Positions 13,061-26,868 are shown, counted from the first letter of the stretch. The stretch: 64,000 nucleotides of DNA from Liolophura sinensis (GCF_032854445.1 NC_088301.1:43705116-43769115), one strand, 5' to 3'. Notes: generated by a model not told the origin, from the letters alone. Made by a program: numbers and translations.

Positions 13061-14340
13061 TCTTCTCGCGGAGCGTTTTAGTTCACGCGGCAACCATCAT
13101 GGAGAAAACGGCATTAAACAAACTTCGTGCAGATATCATCGTGTTAGTTAATGTTAGTTCACGAGGAGGCCACGGCTTAACTATGTGCGGTGATCATCGT
13201 TTTAGTTAATGTGGAAACCACGGCTTAACTTCACGCGCCACCATCAGCTTAACACATGCGCAAGATCGGGGTTTTATTCGAACAGCTTCATGCCATTACA
13301 CCTCGCATAGAATGTTTTGTTTCATAAAGTAAAATGACACGATTATAGGAATGGAGTACTGAAACAATCTGAAGGACAGCGGAAAAGGCAAGTGCGTACC
13401 TATAGTTGAAATTTAGGCTTGGGGGGGGGGGGTGTAAATTCTAATGATCAGCTAACATGTGATATGATGCTGTCATACATGATCCATGTACGGGCCAGTT
13501 TAATCCTGTTTTGAAGATACGTATTAATTTGGTTAAACGTCAACATGATGAATCGTTTATCTTGTGACAAATGACTGGGGGGGAATGCTGTTTCCTGAAC
13601 TGAATATACATGATGCTGCCAATTCTGGGGGTGGGTGGGTGATGATGCGGGAGTGGGGAGGGGATATTTTTGTATATTTGAAGAAGATAATAATATGGGA
13701 AGTATAGCAAAATATTCTTCAGAAAAGTCAATTTAGCTGGGGCGTTATCAGCTGGTTTTGTATTCACTGATAAACCGTTATTCGTTCAACTGATAACACG
13801 ACGGCATAGAGCGTGGCCTCTACAGATGTGTAGCTAAATCACCTCCAGGCTATCGAAACAGATGGGCCAGCAAACCCACAGAGGGTTATCGCCCCTTATA
13901 TCGACCTGGTCGCCAGGAACAAACGGTACATTGATACGATACTGTGACAAATGGCATTTTATTGTTTAAAAATATGGAATGGATAAGGAAAGTCACTGGC
14001 GATTTCAATGACTAAAACTATGACGTGATCTAACCGTGCTCACTGAAGCTTGAACGCTATTATCTGACTGAGTTGAGTGTAACGTGCAGTTTATCATCAG
14101 TTATGAAATGATTAGGCCTAACTAATCACGTCTGGAAAGCTAGGTGTGCTGTTTGATGTTGTTAATAAAACTTGACCTAGACTTTTAGATAAGAAATCTT
14201 TGCTTTTTCATGAAAATGCAATATTCCACAACAACACAAGCAAAGAGTGAAGGAAACTCCATGAGAAAAACCTCATTGTGCTTTACACAGTATATACATT
14301 CATGTTGAATCACTATGGCTGTTTTGCCTAAACACAAAGA

Positions 14341-14480
14341 TTTATTTAAAAATGTATTTGATTGGTGTTTTTCGCCGTACTGATGAATATTTCACTTATT
14401 CGACAACGGTCAGCATTATGGTGGGAAGAAACCCTGTAGAGCCCGGAGGAAACACAAGGCCATTCAAGTTGCTGGAACAT
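14341..14480 (-). mobile_element. tRNA-derived SINE (ACGGCGTAAAAC family), partial copy
   Basis: Read on the - strand this copy ends in a GGCG-AAAACACCAATCAAAT type 3' end and carries the CACCATAATGCTG core. The tRNA head is missing. Compared with the copies at 39434 and 59202 it is clearly diverged. Confidence 0.75.
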
Positions 14481-14711
14481 CTTCCCATGGACGTACTAAT
14501 CCCAGTGAAGAACTATATTGTATTTCACAAAACTTATATGAGCAAAGTGTACAAATAATAGGTATGTCCGATCAGTTCTGTCATTATTCGAGTGTTATCA
14601 ATACAACCAGTGTGATAAATGGCGACCTTTACACATAAGGATACCAAGTGGTCACTACAGGCTTATGGATAACAAATATAAAATACTCGGTCCACTGTAA
14701 GTTGAACTCTC

Positions 14712-14742
<31 letters not shown>

Positions 14743-14776
14743 GTTTCATCTTTTGAACAAATTATTCGTCTTGATG

Positions 14777-16430
14777 GAAGCAATGCTGTCTGAGTGAAAA
14801 CAATCCGGTTCGAGTGAAAGCAATGCTGTTCGATTAGAGGCAATGCTGTCTGAGAAGTAGCCCGAATGTTGGAAATTCTCCTTGAAGCTTAGCTACATCA
14901 TTGGAGTGATTCTGATCGAATGAAAGCGATGTAACCCTGTGGTACGAATGTATTCTGAGCAATGTAAGCCCGTCAGTATAATTCTATTTATTTATTTGAT
15001 TGGAGTTTTACGCCATTAGCTCGGTGGAAACCCACGACCATTGCTGACAAGCCGTCCCATGAATAAATGGAGAGGAAGCCAGTATGAGCTGGATTTGAAC
15101 TTACAGCGACCGCATTGATGAAATGCTCTTTGGGTCATTGTGCTGCACTAGCAAGCTAACCACTAGGCCACTACGCCCCCCTCTCCACATGAAGGCAATT
15201 TTGCGCGAGTAAGACAATGTTATAATATGATTGCATGTAAAGCAATATCGCTGGAGGGAAAGCAATGTTGCTCGAAGGAAAGCAATGTTATCCAAGTGGA
15301 GGCAATAGGTTTGGAGTGGAAGAAGAAGCAATGTGGTCCGTGTCGAGACAATTGCCAACTGAATGGAAACAATACTTTTAGCGGAAGCAGTAAGATTGAT
15401 GTACAAATGTTCTGGTCCAGTCGAAGTAATGCCGCTTAAGCGGATACAGCTAGTTTTAAGTGGAAGCAATGCTGTCAGAATGCAAACCATTCGCTGTTTG
15501 AGTTTGACTGGTAGTAATGCTGCAAGGGTGTGAGAAATGTTGTTAAATGGTTCAGAACTGGCAGATCAGTAAGGAATAGCCAGGATAAATCAATGGAAAT
15601 ACTGTCAGTGTGGATGCATTAGTGAAAATAATCCAATTTTGGTGAAAGCAAAATGATTCGATTTGGAAATAATTTTATCCGAGTCCTCGATTTTTTCTGT
15701 GATTTGAGTAGAAGTGGCGCTAGTCCAATGGAAGCAGGGATGTCTTTGAGGAAGCAATGCGGTTCAAGTTGAAGTACTGCTACCAGAGTCAGCAATTCTG
15801 TCTGAGAGGAAGCAATGCAGTTCAAATGGACGCAGTGCTACCAGAATGGAAGCAATTCTGTCCGAGAGGAAGCAATGAAGTTCAAGTGAAACTAGTGCCG
15901 TGAGAATAAAAGTAATTGTGTCATAGAAGAAGCAATGCGAATAGATGGGAACCTACTCTGTCTGACAGGAAATAATGCAGTTCATTTGGAAGTGGTGCTA
16001 TCAGAATAAAAGTAATTCTGTCTGAGAGGAAGGAATAAAGTTCGAATGGAAGTAGTGCTATCGCAATGGAAAGAATTCAGTTCGAGAGGAAACAGTGCTA
16101 TCTGAATCCAGCAATTCTGTCTGAGACTAAACAATGCGGTTATGGAAGTAGGAATATCAGAATGAAAACAAATCTGTCAGAGAGTAAGCAACGCGGTTCA
16201 AGTGAAAGTAGTGCTGTCAGAATGGTAGCAATTCTGTGTGAGAGGAAACGATACGGTTAGAGTGGAAATGGAGATCAAAATGGAAGCAGTTCTGTCATAG
16301 AAGAAGCAATGGTGTTCAAGTGGAAGCAGTGCAATCAGAATGGAGGCAATGCTGTTTGAGTAAACTATGCAGCCCGAGTGGAGGCAATGATGTCAGGCTA
16401 GAAGTAAATTAATGCTCTAAGAGATAGGCA
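14777..16430. repeat. Minisatellite, degenerate 20-bp unit, interrupted by a SINE
   Basis: A 20-bp unit of the form GAAGCAATGCTGTCTGAGTG repeats through 14777-14870 and again through 15236-16425, with strong divergence between copies. In the best-ordered part (15750-16100) three units form a block of about 60 bp that itself repeats. The array is split by a SINE copy at 14985-15185, so at least part of the array is older than that insertion. Confidence 0.85.
14985..15185 (-). mobile_element. tRNA-derived SINE with head and tail, inserted in the 20-bp array
   Basis: On the - strand the copy starts with GTAGTGGCCTAGTGGTTAGC (box A-like) and has AAGTTCAAATCC (box B-like) about 50 bp on. It ends with GGCGTAAAACTCCAATCAAA and an AAATA-type tail. 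The middle part is shortened compared with the other copies. It is the clearest evidence here for a tRNA origin of this family. Confidence 0.82.
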
Positions 16431-16464
16431 ATGTGGTTTGAGAGGAAGTTGGCCACGATATGGC

Positions 16465-16590
16465 TGAATATGGCATTATGGTGGGAGGAAACTGGGCAGA
16501 ATCCCGAGGAGGCCCGTGTGATCTGGACTCAAACTCACAGCGATCGCACTATGGAAAGGCTCCCGGCTACCACTAGGCCTCGAAGGCTCA
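16465..16590 (-). mobile_element. SINE fragment with tRNA-like head
   Basis: On the - strand, GAGGCCTAGTGGTAGCC (box A-like) and GTGAGTTTGAGTCCAGA (box B-like) are followed by the CTCCCACCATAATG core. The 3' end and tail are missing. Confidence 0.7.
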
Positions 16591-16688
16591 AAAACTACGA
16601 CATTGGGACGGATTCATACAAAGAGAAGCAATCAACGATTTTTAATGATGTTGAACAAATCAAAAGAATACGAATTGAATGTGAGTAA

Positions 16689-17477
16689 ATGAATTCAGTA
16701 TTTAAATCGTGTACCATGCTAGTTCATATGTTGTCGTTAATCAAAATATGCATAGTTCCTCACAAAGAAATAACTGACAGAGTTTCTTCAGTAGTTGTCT
16801 CGGTGTTCACTGAAACAGGTGATCGTTACATCAATGTCAAAAATACCAAGCATTCATGGGATGTTTCGACTTTCATCGAGTTACATGAATTTCTTACTAA
16901 TAACATCTTTGTGAAATTTGGGGAAACCATGTACAAACAGTGTGTAGGTATTCCGATGGGTACAAATTGTTCACCCCTTCACTTATACTTGTTCTCATAT
17001 GGACACGACTATGTACAGAAACTATAAAGAGGTAATCCTCACTAGGACCGATCTTTCTCATTCACTAAACCGTGTACTAGTATTGATGACCTGCTAGCTT
17101 TAAACAATCCATATATAGCAAAGGCTGTGAAAGATATATATCCACCTTCGCTGAATTTAAAGTAAACCACAGATTATCCAGATTGCATTTTTTGTCTAGA
17201 CCCATATTTGTACAAAGATCAAAACGGTATCCTCTCTCGCAGACTCTGCGTCAAGAGGGATGGTTACAATTTTGACATTGTAAATTATTATCCTTACTTG
17301 GACAGCAATTTGCCGAAGGGTCCTACACATGGCGTGTACATGTCTCGCCTTGTAGCATTTGTTACGTCCCGTGTGTTAAGTGACGATTTCAATCAACGTC
17401 ACAAGTTATTACTGGAAAAACTTCTGTGTCAGGGTTATTCCATCAAACGCCTTTATTATAAGATTCTTAAGTTTTAA
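16689..17477 (+). mobile_element. Decayed Penelope-like retroelement, reverse transcriptase part
   Basis: Pieces of a reverse transcriptase domain are recognisable in order: QCVGIPMGTNCSPLHLYLF (a core RT motif seen in Penelope-like and related elements), an IDDLLALNN segment corresponding to the catalytic strand, and a C-terminal part with RDGYNFDIVNYYP and HGVYMSRLV. The element is broken in several places and only part of it remains; no endonuclease domain or terminal repeats are visible. It is a fossil of moderate age. I am confident that it is an RT but less so of the family. Confidence 0.75.
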
Positions 17478-18743
17478 AATGAGTATAATTCTCTTGTACG
17501 TAAATATGGACAGCGAGTCCAGAATATATGGCGCTCTGCTTCATGATTGTGTCTAATTTCGTTTAACCTGAGGCTAGGGGCTCTATATTCACCGTTTTCA
17601 GTTAGATCGCCGGTTTAGATATACGAACAGTTGCAATCAAAGCGCAACTGAGATACATATTTTATTATTGGCAACTTATATTCTGGCATGGTACACGGTA
17701 TTTTGATTTCACTCAGTCGTCTAGTACATACCTTGCGTCTTTCCTACATCACTGAAAATTGTTGGCTGCTTATTTTCCTATTTTCGTGTTTTATGTACGT
17801 TCTTGTTCTTTGGTAGTTTGTGTTAAAGGTCGTATTGGGAATTTACCTAGTGAGTTCAGTATTCCCGGACTGAATTTCTCGCCAATAATATTTGATGACA
17901 GCATTGGATGATAGCATTTAACAATAGTGTATCGGTATTCCAATTCATACCAATTGCTTCCCCAGGTGTCTGCCCAGTTTTCTCTCACCGTAAAGCTGGC
18001 CGCCGTCGTATAAGTGAAACATTCCAGTGTACGGTGCCAAAAAAAACCCAGTCAAATAAATAAATTAATAAAACATACCAATTGTGCACTTCTACTGGTA
18101 CACCTCTACCTGTTTTACATAAGTATATGACTACATTTTAAAGTTTCATCCTTTTCATTTAAGAGGCGTTATGTTCATGACATGTTAAACAATCCCCGAG
18201 TTATATTACCCCAAAACTATATACACCTTTGATGAATTATGGAGGATCCTCATGGTTGGATTTAAAGAGACATCAGGTAGTTCTGGTGGTACATTTTATT
18301 TGAACCTGTAATATATTACCTATTTGAGCGACAATTTTGAAATTGTGAATTATCATTTATATTTGGGCAGAAATACATGTATACCAAAAGTCAATGCATA
18401 TTATGTGTGCATATCTCGCTTTGTAACATTAGATCCTATGTAAAGCGTTGGGGATTTCAATATACCTCACAAATTTTTAAAAAATATCTAGTGTGAATGG
18501 AAATCCTCATTTTTCACCTTTAATAAATAAATAATAAAATATATATGACATCCCACATTTTCGCGAGTTGAACGTAGCGTTCTATATACAAGGGAGACAA
18601 CTTTGCCAAATGCCATACTTTCTCTCATTTCAGTCAGTGTCAGTCCGACCACACCTGACCTCCAGCGCACTACGATAGCATAACCTCTGGGACTGTCTCA
18701 CTACGTAGCTGTTAAACCAGTTAACTTCATCAAAATCTTCATC
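17478..18743. other. Intergenic stretch and 5' flank of USP-A
   Basis: It contains a SINE copy at 17965-18073 (listed) and otherwise no gene. The last 150 bp before the USP-A ATG is GC-richer and probably holds its 5' UTR; no TATA box can be assigned with confidence. Confidence 0.35.
17965..18073 (+). mobile_element. SINE, 3' part (ACGGCGTAAAAC family)
   Basis: The core AGCTGGCCGCCGTCGTATAA is followed by AAGTGAAACATTCCAGTGTA and a 3' end with an AAATAAATAAATTAATAAAA tail. The head is absent. It lies 670 bp upstream of the USP-A start. Confidence 0.8.
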
Positions 18744-21700
18744 ATGGAAGGCCGCACATTTGTGATTGGTGTGGATGGGAGTGATAACGCCGACAAAGCT
18801 TTTAACTGTAAGTAACATTCGCGCAATTAAACTGCGCGATTAAAGGAAGTGCAGGTTATCGTCGGCGACGAGGTGAAGGCCCTACAGGCCAATGGCCGGT
18901 TCTCTGTAAAATCGATGACTTGCACACCTTATGGCCAGTGCCCGCCCAGCTGACGCGTTTTTGGCTTCATTGAGAATTCACTTCAACGTTTTAGGAGATT
19001 TAGAGTTTCACATTGATATCATATACCTTGATTAGCTAATTTGGTATTGTATGCAATCTAAAGATGGTTTGTTTGTCTGGTTTAACTGATAACATGGTTT
19101 AAGTTGTATTGTAATCTTCACCAAATCAAACCATGCACTGTTAACATTACAGTGAATTGCCGGACATACATGCTGATGTGTAGTACGTATTGCTTTAAAC
19201 GATGTGGCTGCATGCTAGCGTCCTATTTTTGCGACAAGGAGACATATCGGATTTATGACGTGTAAGCATATGTCGTTGGCCTCTAGGCCTATATAACACA
19301 GTTAAGCTGATATCATTCAACAGTGGATCGTAAACTCTAAGTGGGTTATGTTACTCATGTTAATCCAAAGACTTTTTATACAGGCCTATACAGTGCCGGC
19401 GAGATAGCTAGGCGTCCTCCTTGTCTTGATATATATATATTGTCCTCGGGATATCAATGAGTGAACGCCGGTGTCCATGACAGCGGTTTTAAGGGAACCC
19501 ACAGATCTAGTGTAAACACTCATGAGCCTACTGCTACATGTAGCATAAAATCTAGTCTGTGGACACAAAAGGGACCCGCACAATCCAACAGGTCTTAAAG
19601 ACTATTCTCATACATTTCTCTCGCACGCTGTTTTGGCAGTTGTTATGCGTGCTGTGAACCAACCAATCCACGCATGAATTCAAAAACGCCTTAGGGCACA
19701 CGATTTAGAGATTCACGACTGTACGTACAGACACACGTGTGACATTCTGTCCTTGCATGCTTTGCATGTAATGTAGCCTACATACGGATCCACGGTCTCC
19801 ATACCGACTTTATATATTTTTATGAATTTTGTGTACCGTAAACCCTTCTTTTGAACTTGTGTAACCATGCTTCAGGATCACGAAGCGATGTTAGACTTAA
19901 GTCAAAATTTAAAATTGTTATTCCTTATGTAAATTCTGGGTAAGTTGTTGTAGAACAAATTTTGGCTAAAATAACAGAAATGAACATACCGAGTTTAATG
20001 ACTGAAATTTTGACGTCAGTCTAAGATTTCTTCGTGATGTAGGTGTATAGTCGTTCGATTTTGTAATCTAACGAAACAATAATATTACCTGAAAAAGATG
20101 TGCCTGTATTTTCATACGTCTTTACTGCGTCGTATGCACAGCCGCCTTCTCCTCCTACTCCCCCTCCCCCATGTCCTTTTACTCACAAGAGTTTTATCTT
20201 TGTGCTTATTTTAAAACCTTCAGAGATTTTCCCTAGCATGAAGTATTTACCTGGTGTTGAGATGTCAATGTTTACCTAGCCCAGCATTTAAAAGATTATG
20301 CCACGTTTCACATAGGCTCACTAAAACGCTTTGTGTGGGCCCGACATTAATGAAAATTAAAAATAGCTGTTTCTTTTTTGTTTTTCTGGTTTTTTTTTTC
20401 ACAAACATACGTAGATGTTAATTCGGAGTTTTCACGAAAAAAAAAACACCCTCATTTGCCTCAATTGTTATAGTTTTCAAAACGACATGTATGGCAAAGA
20501 AATGGTGCAAATTATAAATTGTATATATTTATTTTGACATACACTTAACACCATAACTTCCCTTATGCCTTTCTTTGAAAATTATTTTTCATTTGACTAA
20601 TAACAAGCTTATATTTTCAGGGATGTTGGATAATCTTGTTGGAAAAAATGACAATGTTGTGGTTGTGCATTGTGCTGAGCTGACCATCCCTTTCTCAACG
20701 CGTGAGTATGATGAACTTGTGTTTTCTTTTTTTTGTGACAGTAAATATGATATTAAACAACTTTGAGGTGTGTTTGTTGATCATTCACGATCTGTTATCG
20801 GCGCTAACTTTCGCCAGGGGCTTGCTAAGATGTCGATGGATCACCCGAGACACTCCAGTTTTCTCCACCCAGAAACTGACCGCATCGAATAATAGAAAAA
20901 TATTTCAGTATGTGGTTAACCGTCATGCATTAAGCTAATTTCTTCCCCGACTCTACGTATAGGTGGAACATAAATCACTCTTATTTTTAGACCAATCAAA
21001 TGCTGCGTGTAGATTATTGGATGGTGTCAAGAATATAAAGTTGTAACTGCAGCTTCCATATATATATTGTGATAGTGACGTCGGAAGTCCCGTCAGCAAC
21101 CTGCAGATGGTCATCGATTTTCCAGTTTCCTCCTAGCGTAATGCTGGCCGCCGTGGCATAAGTGAAATATAGTACGGCGTAAAACAGCAATCAAATAAAT
21201 AAATTATTGTCATAGCACAACGTCATGTGCTTTGTTTGTCCCTGTGGTATTTTCTTTTTCTGTGCATATGGAAAAATCTCCATTGTTTGAGTTATTACTC
21301 GAACTAGGCTTGGTGGTGTACACAAAGTCATAGCCTTAAAGGGTACTGTAGGTGACAGTTTTGATACATGTATATGTCGTAGTTCTATCGTAACATGTCA
21401 TTTCGATTTATCTCTCCGTCCGTCGGTATGTCCGTCTGTACAGGCCAGATTAACCCAGATAGGACATGAAGAAACTATGGGAGGAGAGGGAACACAGAGC
21501 TGAGCGATCTCTTATTCTAATGAGTTGTTTTGTATTCATGTAATAGGCTTGATGTCCAAGCATTGTGTAACGTTTTGGTTATATTCAGTTGATTGCTCTT
21601 CATCTTAAAAGCAGTAACGGTGTAAATGCGACATGTTCTGTCCTTAGTTACTAGTCATGCATGCCTGTGTCGTTGTATAATAATACCTTTGTCATTGTTG

Positions 21701-22641
21701 TTTTCTGTGCAAAAAATTATCTTTTCTTTTCAGAGGATGCTGTGTCGATTTCTAATGCTATGGCAGAGGAGCATAAAAAGATTGATATTTTAATTGCAAA
21801 ATATGCTGAAATCCTGAAAAAGAGAGGGGTAAGTATTGTGCGTTGAGGGAGTTCTTGTGTAAAGTGTTACTTTGCAAACATATGGCATTTTAATTTGAAA
21901 TATAGATTAACTAGTGGATAGCAGATTTTAAATGCGTTTTGATATATTTGTGTTGGTATTGTTTGTGTGGCCAGTATTATGGCCATTGACGATATTATTT
22001 GTGTAATGTTAATCATTTACCTAAAGCGTTTGTTTCACATTGTACATAATATATATCATTCGTGTGTTTCTGTTGTCTCCCGTAATTTCAATGCCCACAT
22101 CGATGTCCCAGAATAAAGATGAAGCCGATATTTCGTTTATGATTGTCTGTCTAAAGCTGACTGTACACCGTACACATGTAATGGTTCCAGATATTTGTAT
22201 TGGTTTTGTACAGTTGCAACATTTAAACCCCTCAGAGGATTACCGCATTCTTTTTATGGTCACGTCACAACTTTTCAATATAATTTGTGAACTGGTTTGC
22301 TGTGAATATTGTCGCTATTGTGATCAATCAAAGGCGTTCCCGAATCAGTGCAGGTAAATAATGGTAAAGATGGCGATAAAAGATAACAGAAATTTTCAGG
22401 ATAGACGTGGATGTTTTGTCGCTGTATTGCATGGGATGTGTTTTAGATTGCTGGGAGAGCCATGAGGATTGATGGTCAGAAGCCCGGGGAAGCTATCATA
22501 TCCACAGCTGCATCCTGCAACGCCAATATGATTGTGACCGGAACTCGCGGTTTGGGCTCCATACGCAGAACGATTCTCGGCAGCGTCAGCGACTATATTG
22601 TGAAACACGCCACTGTTCCAGTCACAATATACAGGGACTGA
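18744..22641 (+). CDS. USP-A: universal stress protein, four exons, 144 aa
   Basis: Exons are 18744-18807, 20621-20701, 21734-21828 and 22447-22641 (stop TGA), all with GT-AG introns of 1813, 1032 and 618 bp. Intron 1 splits Trp22 (T|GG), intron 2 splits Gln49 (C|AG), and intron 3 is phase 0. The protein is a single UspA-fold domain of normal length for animal USPs. Strand 1 ends in VIGVDGS (Asp11, expected to contact adenine), VVVVHCAE follows as strand 2, then a charged helix (residues 53-80), the KPGEAI turn (93-98), and GTRGLGSIRRTILGS, which gives G112-2x-G115-9x-G125-S126, the ATP-binding signature. There is no signal peptide or membrane segment, so it is probably cytosolic. USPs of this type bind ATP and act in stress responses; the animal function is poorly defined. 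The start is the first ATG in a good context (ATCATGG). The short C-terminus (TIYRD) resembles USP-B. It is the only cluster member on the + strand. Confidence 0.93.
21090..21205 (+). mobile_element. SINE, 3' part, in USP-A intron 2
   Basis: It carries CAGCAACCTGCAGATGG, the CCTAGCGTAATGCTGGCCGC core, GTACGGCGTAAAACAGCAAT and an AAATAAATAAATT tail. The orientation is the same as the gene. Confidence 0.83.
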
Positions 22642-25600
22642 TTTGACGGGCGGGTATAAAGCCTTTAATTATAATCGATACGTCGCAACTGGTTGTCTAT
22701 ATTCTCTCAGGCTTGACTGCCACCATGTATTGTCGTCATTTCAAAATTATGGACCAAGTATGGGGACCATTTTTGTTTAGACTTAGATTAAACATATTCA
22801 TTCAGGAAATGTTATATTTTACTCTTTATTTGAATGTTTAGAATTTTAATTCTACAAACCTATAAAAAAACGAATTTTATTCAGTGCAAGTATTAAGTTG
22901 CATAGATTTATAGTCAGTATTTGGAATTTACTATTACTTTATTATTATGTTGTTGCATATAGGCAGCAGCTTTTTGTCCTCTCTAAGCCTGATCTTCAAC
23001 CATATAGGCAGAAACAAAAATACAGGGTTGTATTGCAAATCAGTCCTAACATCACCTCGGTAATAACATGTATAGGCCTACCTCCTATTAGTGAAAGGCT
23101 CCAATGTGCATGTTTCGCCTGCGGCTTTTGTCCCTAGCGCAAGTCGTGGTTAAGCCCACATTTGTGACTGCAGCAACTGTTTCTGACGGTTTATTAAAGG
23201 TCTGCTAATGAACTCCAATTTTGATTAGTGTTTTGGTGTTTATAATACTCGGAATAACCGCATGCCATGGCCAGGAAGGAGTGTACCGTACCTTCACAGA
23301 CTGCCATGACTGGTCCCACTCACGCCGTCATCTTTCATGAAAATATTAACTTGGCATTTAATCTAGAGTTATTTCATTGAATGAGTTAAATATGTATACC
23401 AGCATTTAACAAGGGCAATGGTAGTTTTGTTTTGTTTTAAATCTGATCTGATAACTGGGTATATTCTGTCAGCTGTTTTTATGTGTTCACATTTACATTG
23501 GGCGTCAGTGCCTAAATGACCTCCCCGTCCCGTATATTGCCACAATATGTTGTTTGTTTTCAGGAGTAAACAAACGTTGTTTCTGCATGAAGGTCCCATG
23601 ATAGGGTAAAGTTATATACATATCAAACAAATAGTATCTCCCATCGGTATTGTCCTTTGCAGTCAATACTTAGGTTGTAATAGGTTGTCTAAACTGTTGA
23701 TCGATCAGGTATTTGTACCAGCTCGTGACTGAGCGAAAAGCATGAATGATTGCAGTAAACCATGCATTGCTTTACCTGTTGATATCCAAGAATATATGTG
23801 CGGTTTGTATTCTAGAATTTACTATAACCTAGTCTGGAAGTAGAACGAACAGAATATCTGAATACTATGCACTTCAAGCTGCCATAGCGTTTGTAATATG
23901 AAGCTTTACATTTCCTCAGGTGATTTTTGGCTGGAACCCTTTTTACCCCAGCTTGCAGTTACCCGTGCGTATGTATTGGCCAGACTGTTCTTCCTCTGTC
24001 GAGTGTTAACTATTCAATGGTTTATGATGCGTTACATTGTTTGTTTACAACTTTCAAAGCTATGCACATGTATTTGTAGCTATTTAACACTGTTGAATAA
24101 AGTTTACCCTGAAAATTATGAATGTGTCACTAATTGCCTCTATCATTGTTGTACATCACAACATTTTATTGTCTAATATTTTACAAGTGTTTCATGCGCT
24201 TGTTATAATGTCTTCAGTAACGTCGTCTTAACCATAACCATTAAGTCCAAAAAAATGTTAACCATTAAGTTTTAAAAAATGGAGGCATCCTTAATGGTTT
24301 TATGTTCAGTATTGTGTCTGATGAGTTTGAAGGTTTGAATTTCCCCTCATCACTGTGTTTAAAACCTCATTCTAAACTATATACGTATAGGGAAGTGCCA
24401 GCTGTTGCTCTGGCTCACTGTTTACATGCTCGCACATACCCACTGGTGGCATCATTATATACGTTGTTGCACGCTTAGTTTAACGATATGCATCTATCTG
24501 ACCCGCTTAGCCCCTCCCCCCACCCGTGTATTCATCGCCCGCGACCCGAAACTGCAAGCCAAGTTAGCCAAACGTTCTGTTGCCGTGGAAACCGCGGTTG
24601 CCGTGCGAATGGACCAGGCCTTGAACGCACATCAATATCTGGAGTAGTTCCAGGTTTGCCTACTAACAGAGACTCCCTGCTTGCACGGTGCTATACGGTC
24701 TCTCCTTTGAGTAAAGAGGTGCCCACGCCACAGCCCTCTACATCCATTCAGGCCATGTCCTGAGCTCAACTATACCACCTATGCCATATCCAGATCATGA
24801 AGATGCACTGTCGAAATATGACCATCTTCCAATACCTTCTCGCTATCTCCCTTCGTGGAGTTCGTAAATAATTCAATGCTGAAACTTGACAGCATCTTCT
24901 CAGTAAGGCATCGTTGTGCTTTGGTTATATATATCAGCGTTAATCTAACGAAGAACCTCTCATATAGGGCATACGAAGTACAGAGAAAATAATCTAATGG
25001 TATTCGATCTGGTGTTCTAAATGAATAAAAATTGGAGTGTATTAGAACTGGCGTGTGTAAGTCGATACGGAATTTTTGCATTAACACACGAAAATTCATG
25101 ATGTTGTTCCATTCAAACTTATAAAGACAAAAAAAAAATACTCTGGAAGGAATATCAAAATCCATATGTTCATATAATCTATGAATCTATCTGTTATTCC
25201 CGATATGCTTCCACTGAATAATATTATAATGAAAGTGAAAAAATGGGTATATAACAGCATCATAAACGGACGCAAATGTGTATCTGAACAATATTTGAAT
25301 TAATTTTATCCAATTCAACCGATTTCTAACAAACGAAGTGGCAAAACGCGGGAATTGTAAAAAATCACTAAAAGACATTGCTATTTAACCGTTGTAATTG
25401 TTACTCCTACAAATGTATTAAATTGTGCAATTGAATGTAAAACGCACTGATGTATACGGAGCTCCAATGCTGCAAGCTATAAATAACCTCTCATGGAAAT
25501 ATGCCCAATAATCCTTTGCCTTGGAAAATGACAATTAATATTACAGCAAAAATTTATACAAAACAAAAAAAAAACAATTAAAGATAGTTAATGATGAATT

Positions 25601-26868
25601 TGTTTTTACTGTTCTGCAAACTAAATTTGAGAGTCTCACAAAATTACAAAAATTACCCAAAACCAGAGAGATCCAATCTGTAAACAAAATGTCCAGCCTT
25701 GTACAGTCAACACTGAATTAAACGAAGGGAAAACTTCATGGAGAAAATAGTTTCATATCTGCTCTCAACTTTATTAATCTAATGAAGAAAAGTACACAAA
25801 CACCCTGTTAAAAAAGATCAAAAGAATTTATTATCTTTTGAAAGAGACGTTATATCCAGATTAAGTATATTAGTTTTTCTGATGAGTATCCTGAAAATTG
25901 TAATTGTGAGTTTAATGTGTCCTCTGTAATGATCAAGGAGATATCACAGGTTTTTGTCAACGATTAAACATATTGTTAATGTTGTCGACTTGCCCTTTCT
26001 GGTCAAGTCCGATAACTCTGGAATACATCGGCATACCGAACTGCATACAGTAGTGGTTATTGGATACAACATCCAAAAATATATAGACGTTATAAGCTGT
26101 CTTGAGTACTTAATGCAGGGGTCACTATTTAAGAATCGTCTGAAAGTATAAGGAACCAAAACCCATATGTACAAACACAAAGCATGCAGAACTAAAAGCT
26201 GGCGCCACTGTCAACCATTTGCGTGAAACACTTATTTCTTCATCCATAAGCGAAGACCAACTAGACATCATTTAAAGCCTTAACAGCGCTTGGTGAGTAT
26301 AACAAAGATAATTCATGGCAGAACAGGGTCATCTGCCTAAATTCTTCATAAAATACAATTGTTTCAATCTTTAAAAATAGCTGCAGGCTAGGAATGAGTT
26401 GATACACGATATGTGGGCAACTGTGTTTGAGCAATCGTCAGTAAGTATTCGTCAGTAAGAAACCTGTCCGAGATCACTGTCCACCATGAAAACGGGTATA
26501 GTTATGGAATAAAGTGGATATTTTTTGCTGACAAAGTTTGCTTTACTCATACTCATGACATTCGTTGGCGTCGCACAGTGCAATTATTAGTACATCTAAG
26601 ATAAGATATCTACTCATTGCATATCCGCGACTGCCCATATCTAACTGATCTTGTTACAGATTTAACTCTCTAAAACAATATCAATGAAACCCTTTCTCAC
26701 TACTACAAAGAGAGAGAAGCCGATGCCTGTATAAGTTGATAGATATTCCTTACAATTCATTTTATGGCTGGCGGGAAAAAATTGATGTATTCGGCAGTCG
26801 GAACAGATTATCAGGTTAGTTACGTTACAAAGAATGGACAATCTGTTAGACTAAGGCCAGGGATGACA
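22642..26868. other. Intergenic stretch between the tail-to-tail USP-A and USP-B genes
   Basis: No supported gene. It should contain both 3' UTRs; I see no clear AATAAA close to either stop codon (an AATAAA at about 24100 is 1.4 kb from USP-A). A small GC-richer patch lies at 24490-24760 and the rest is AT-rich. Confidence 0.35.
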
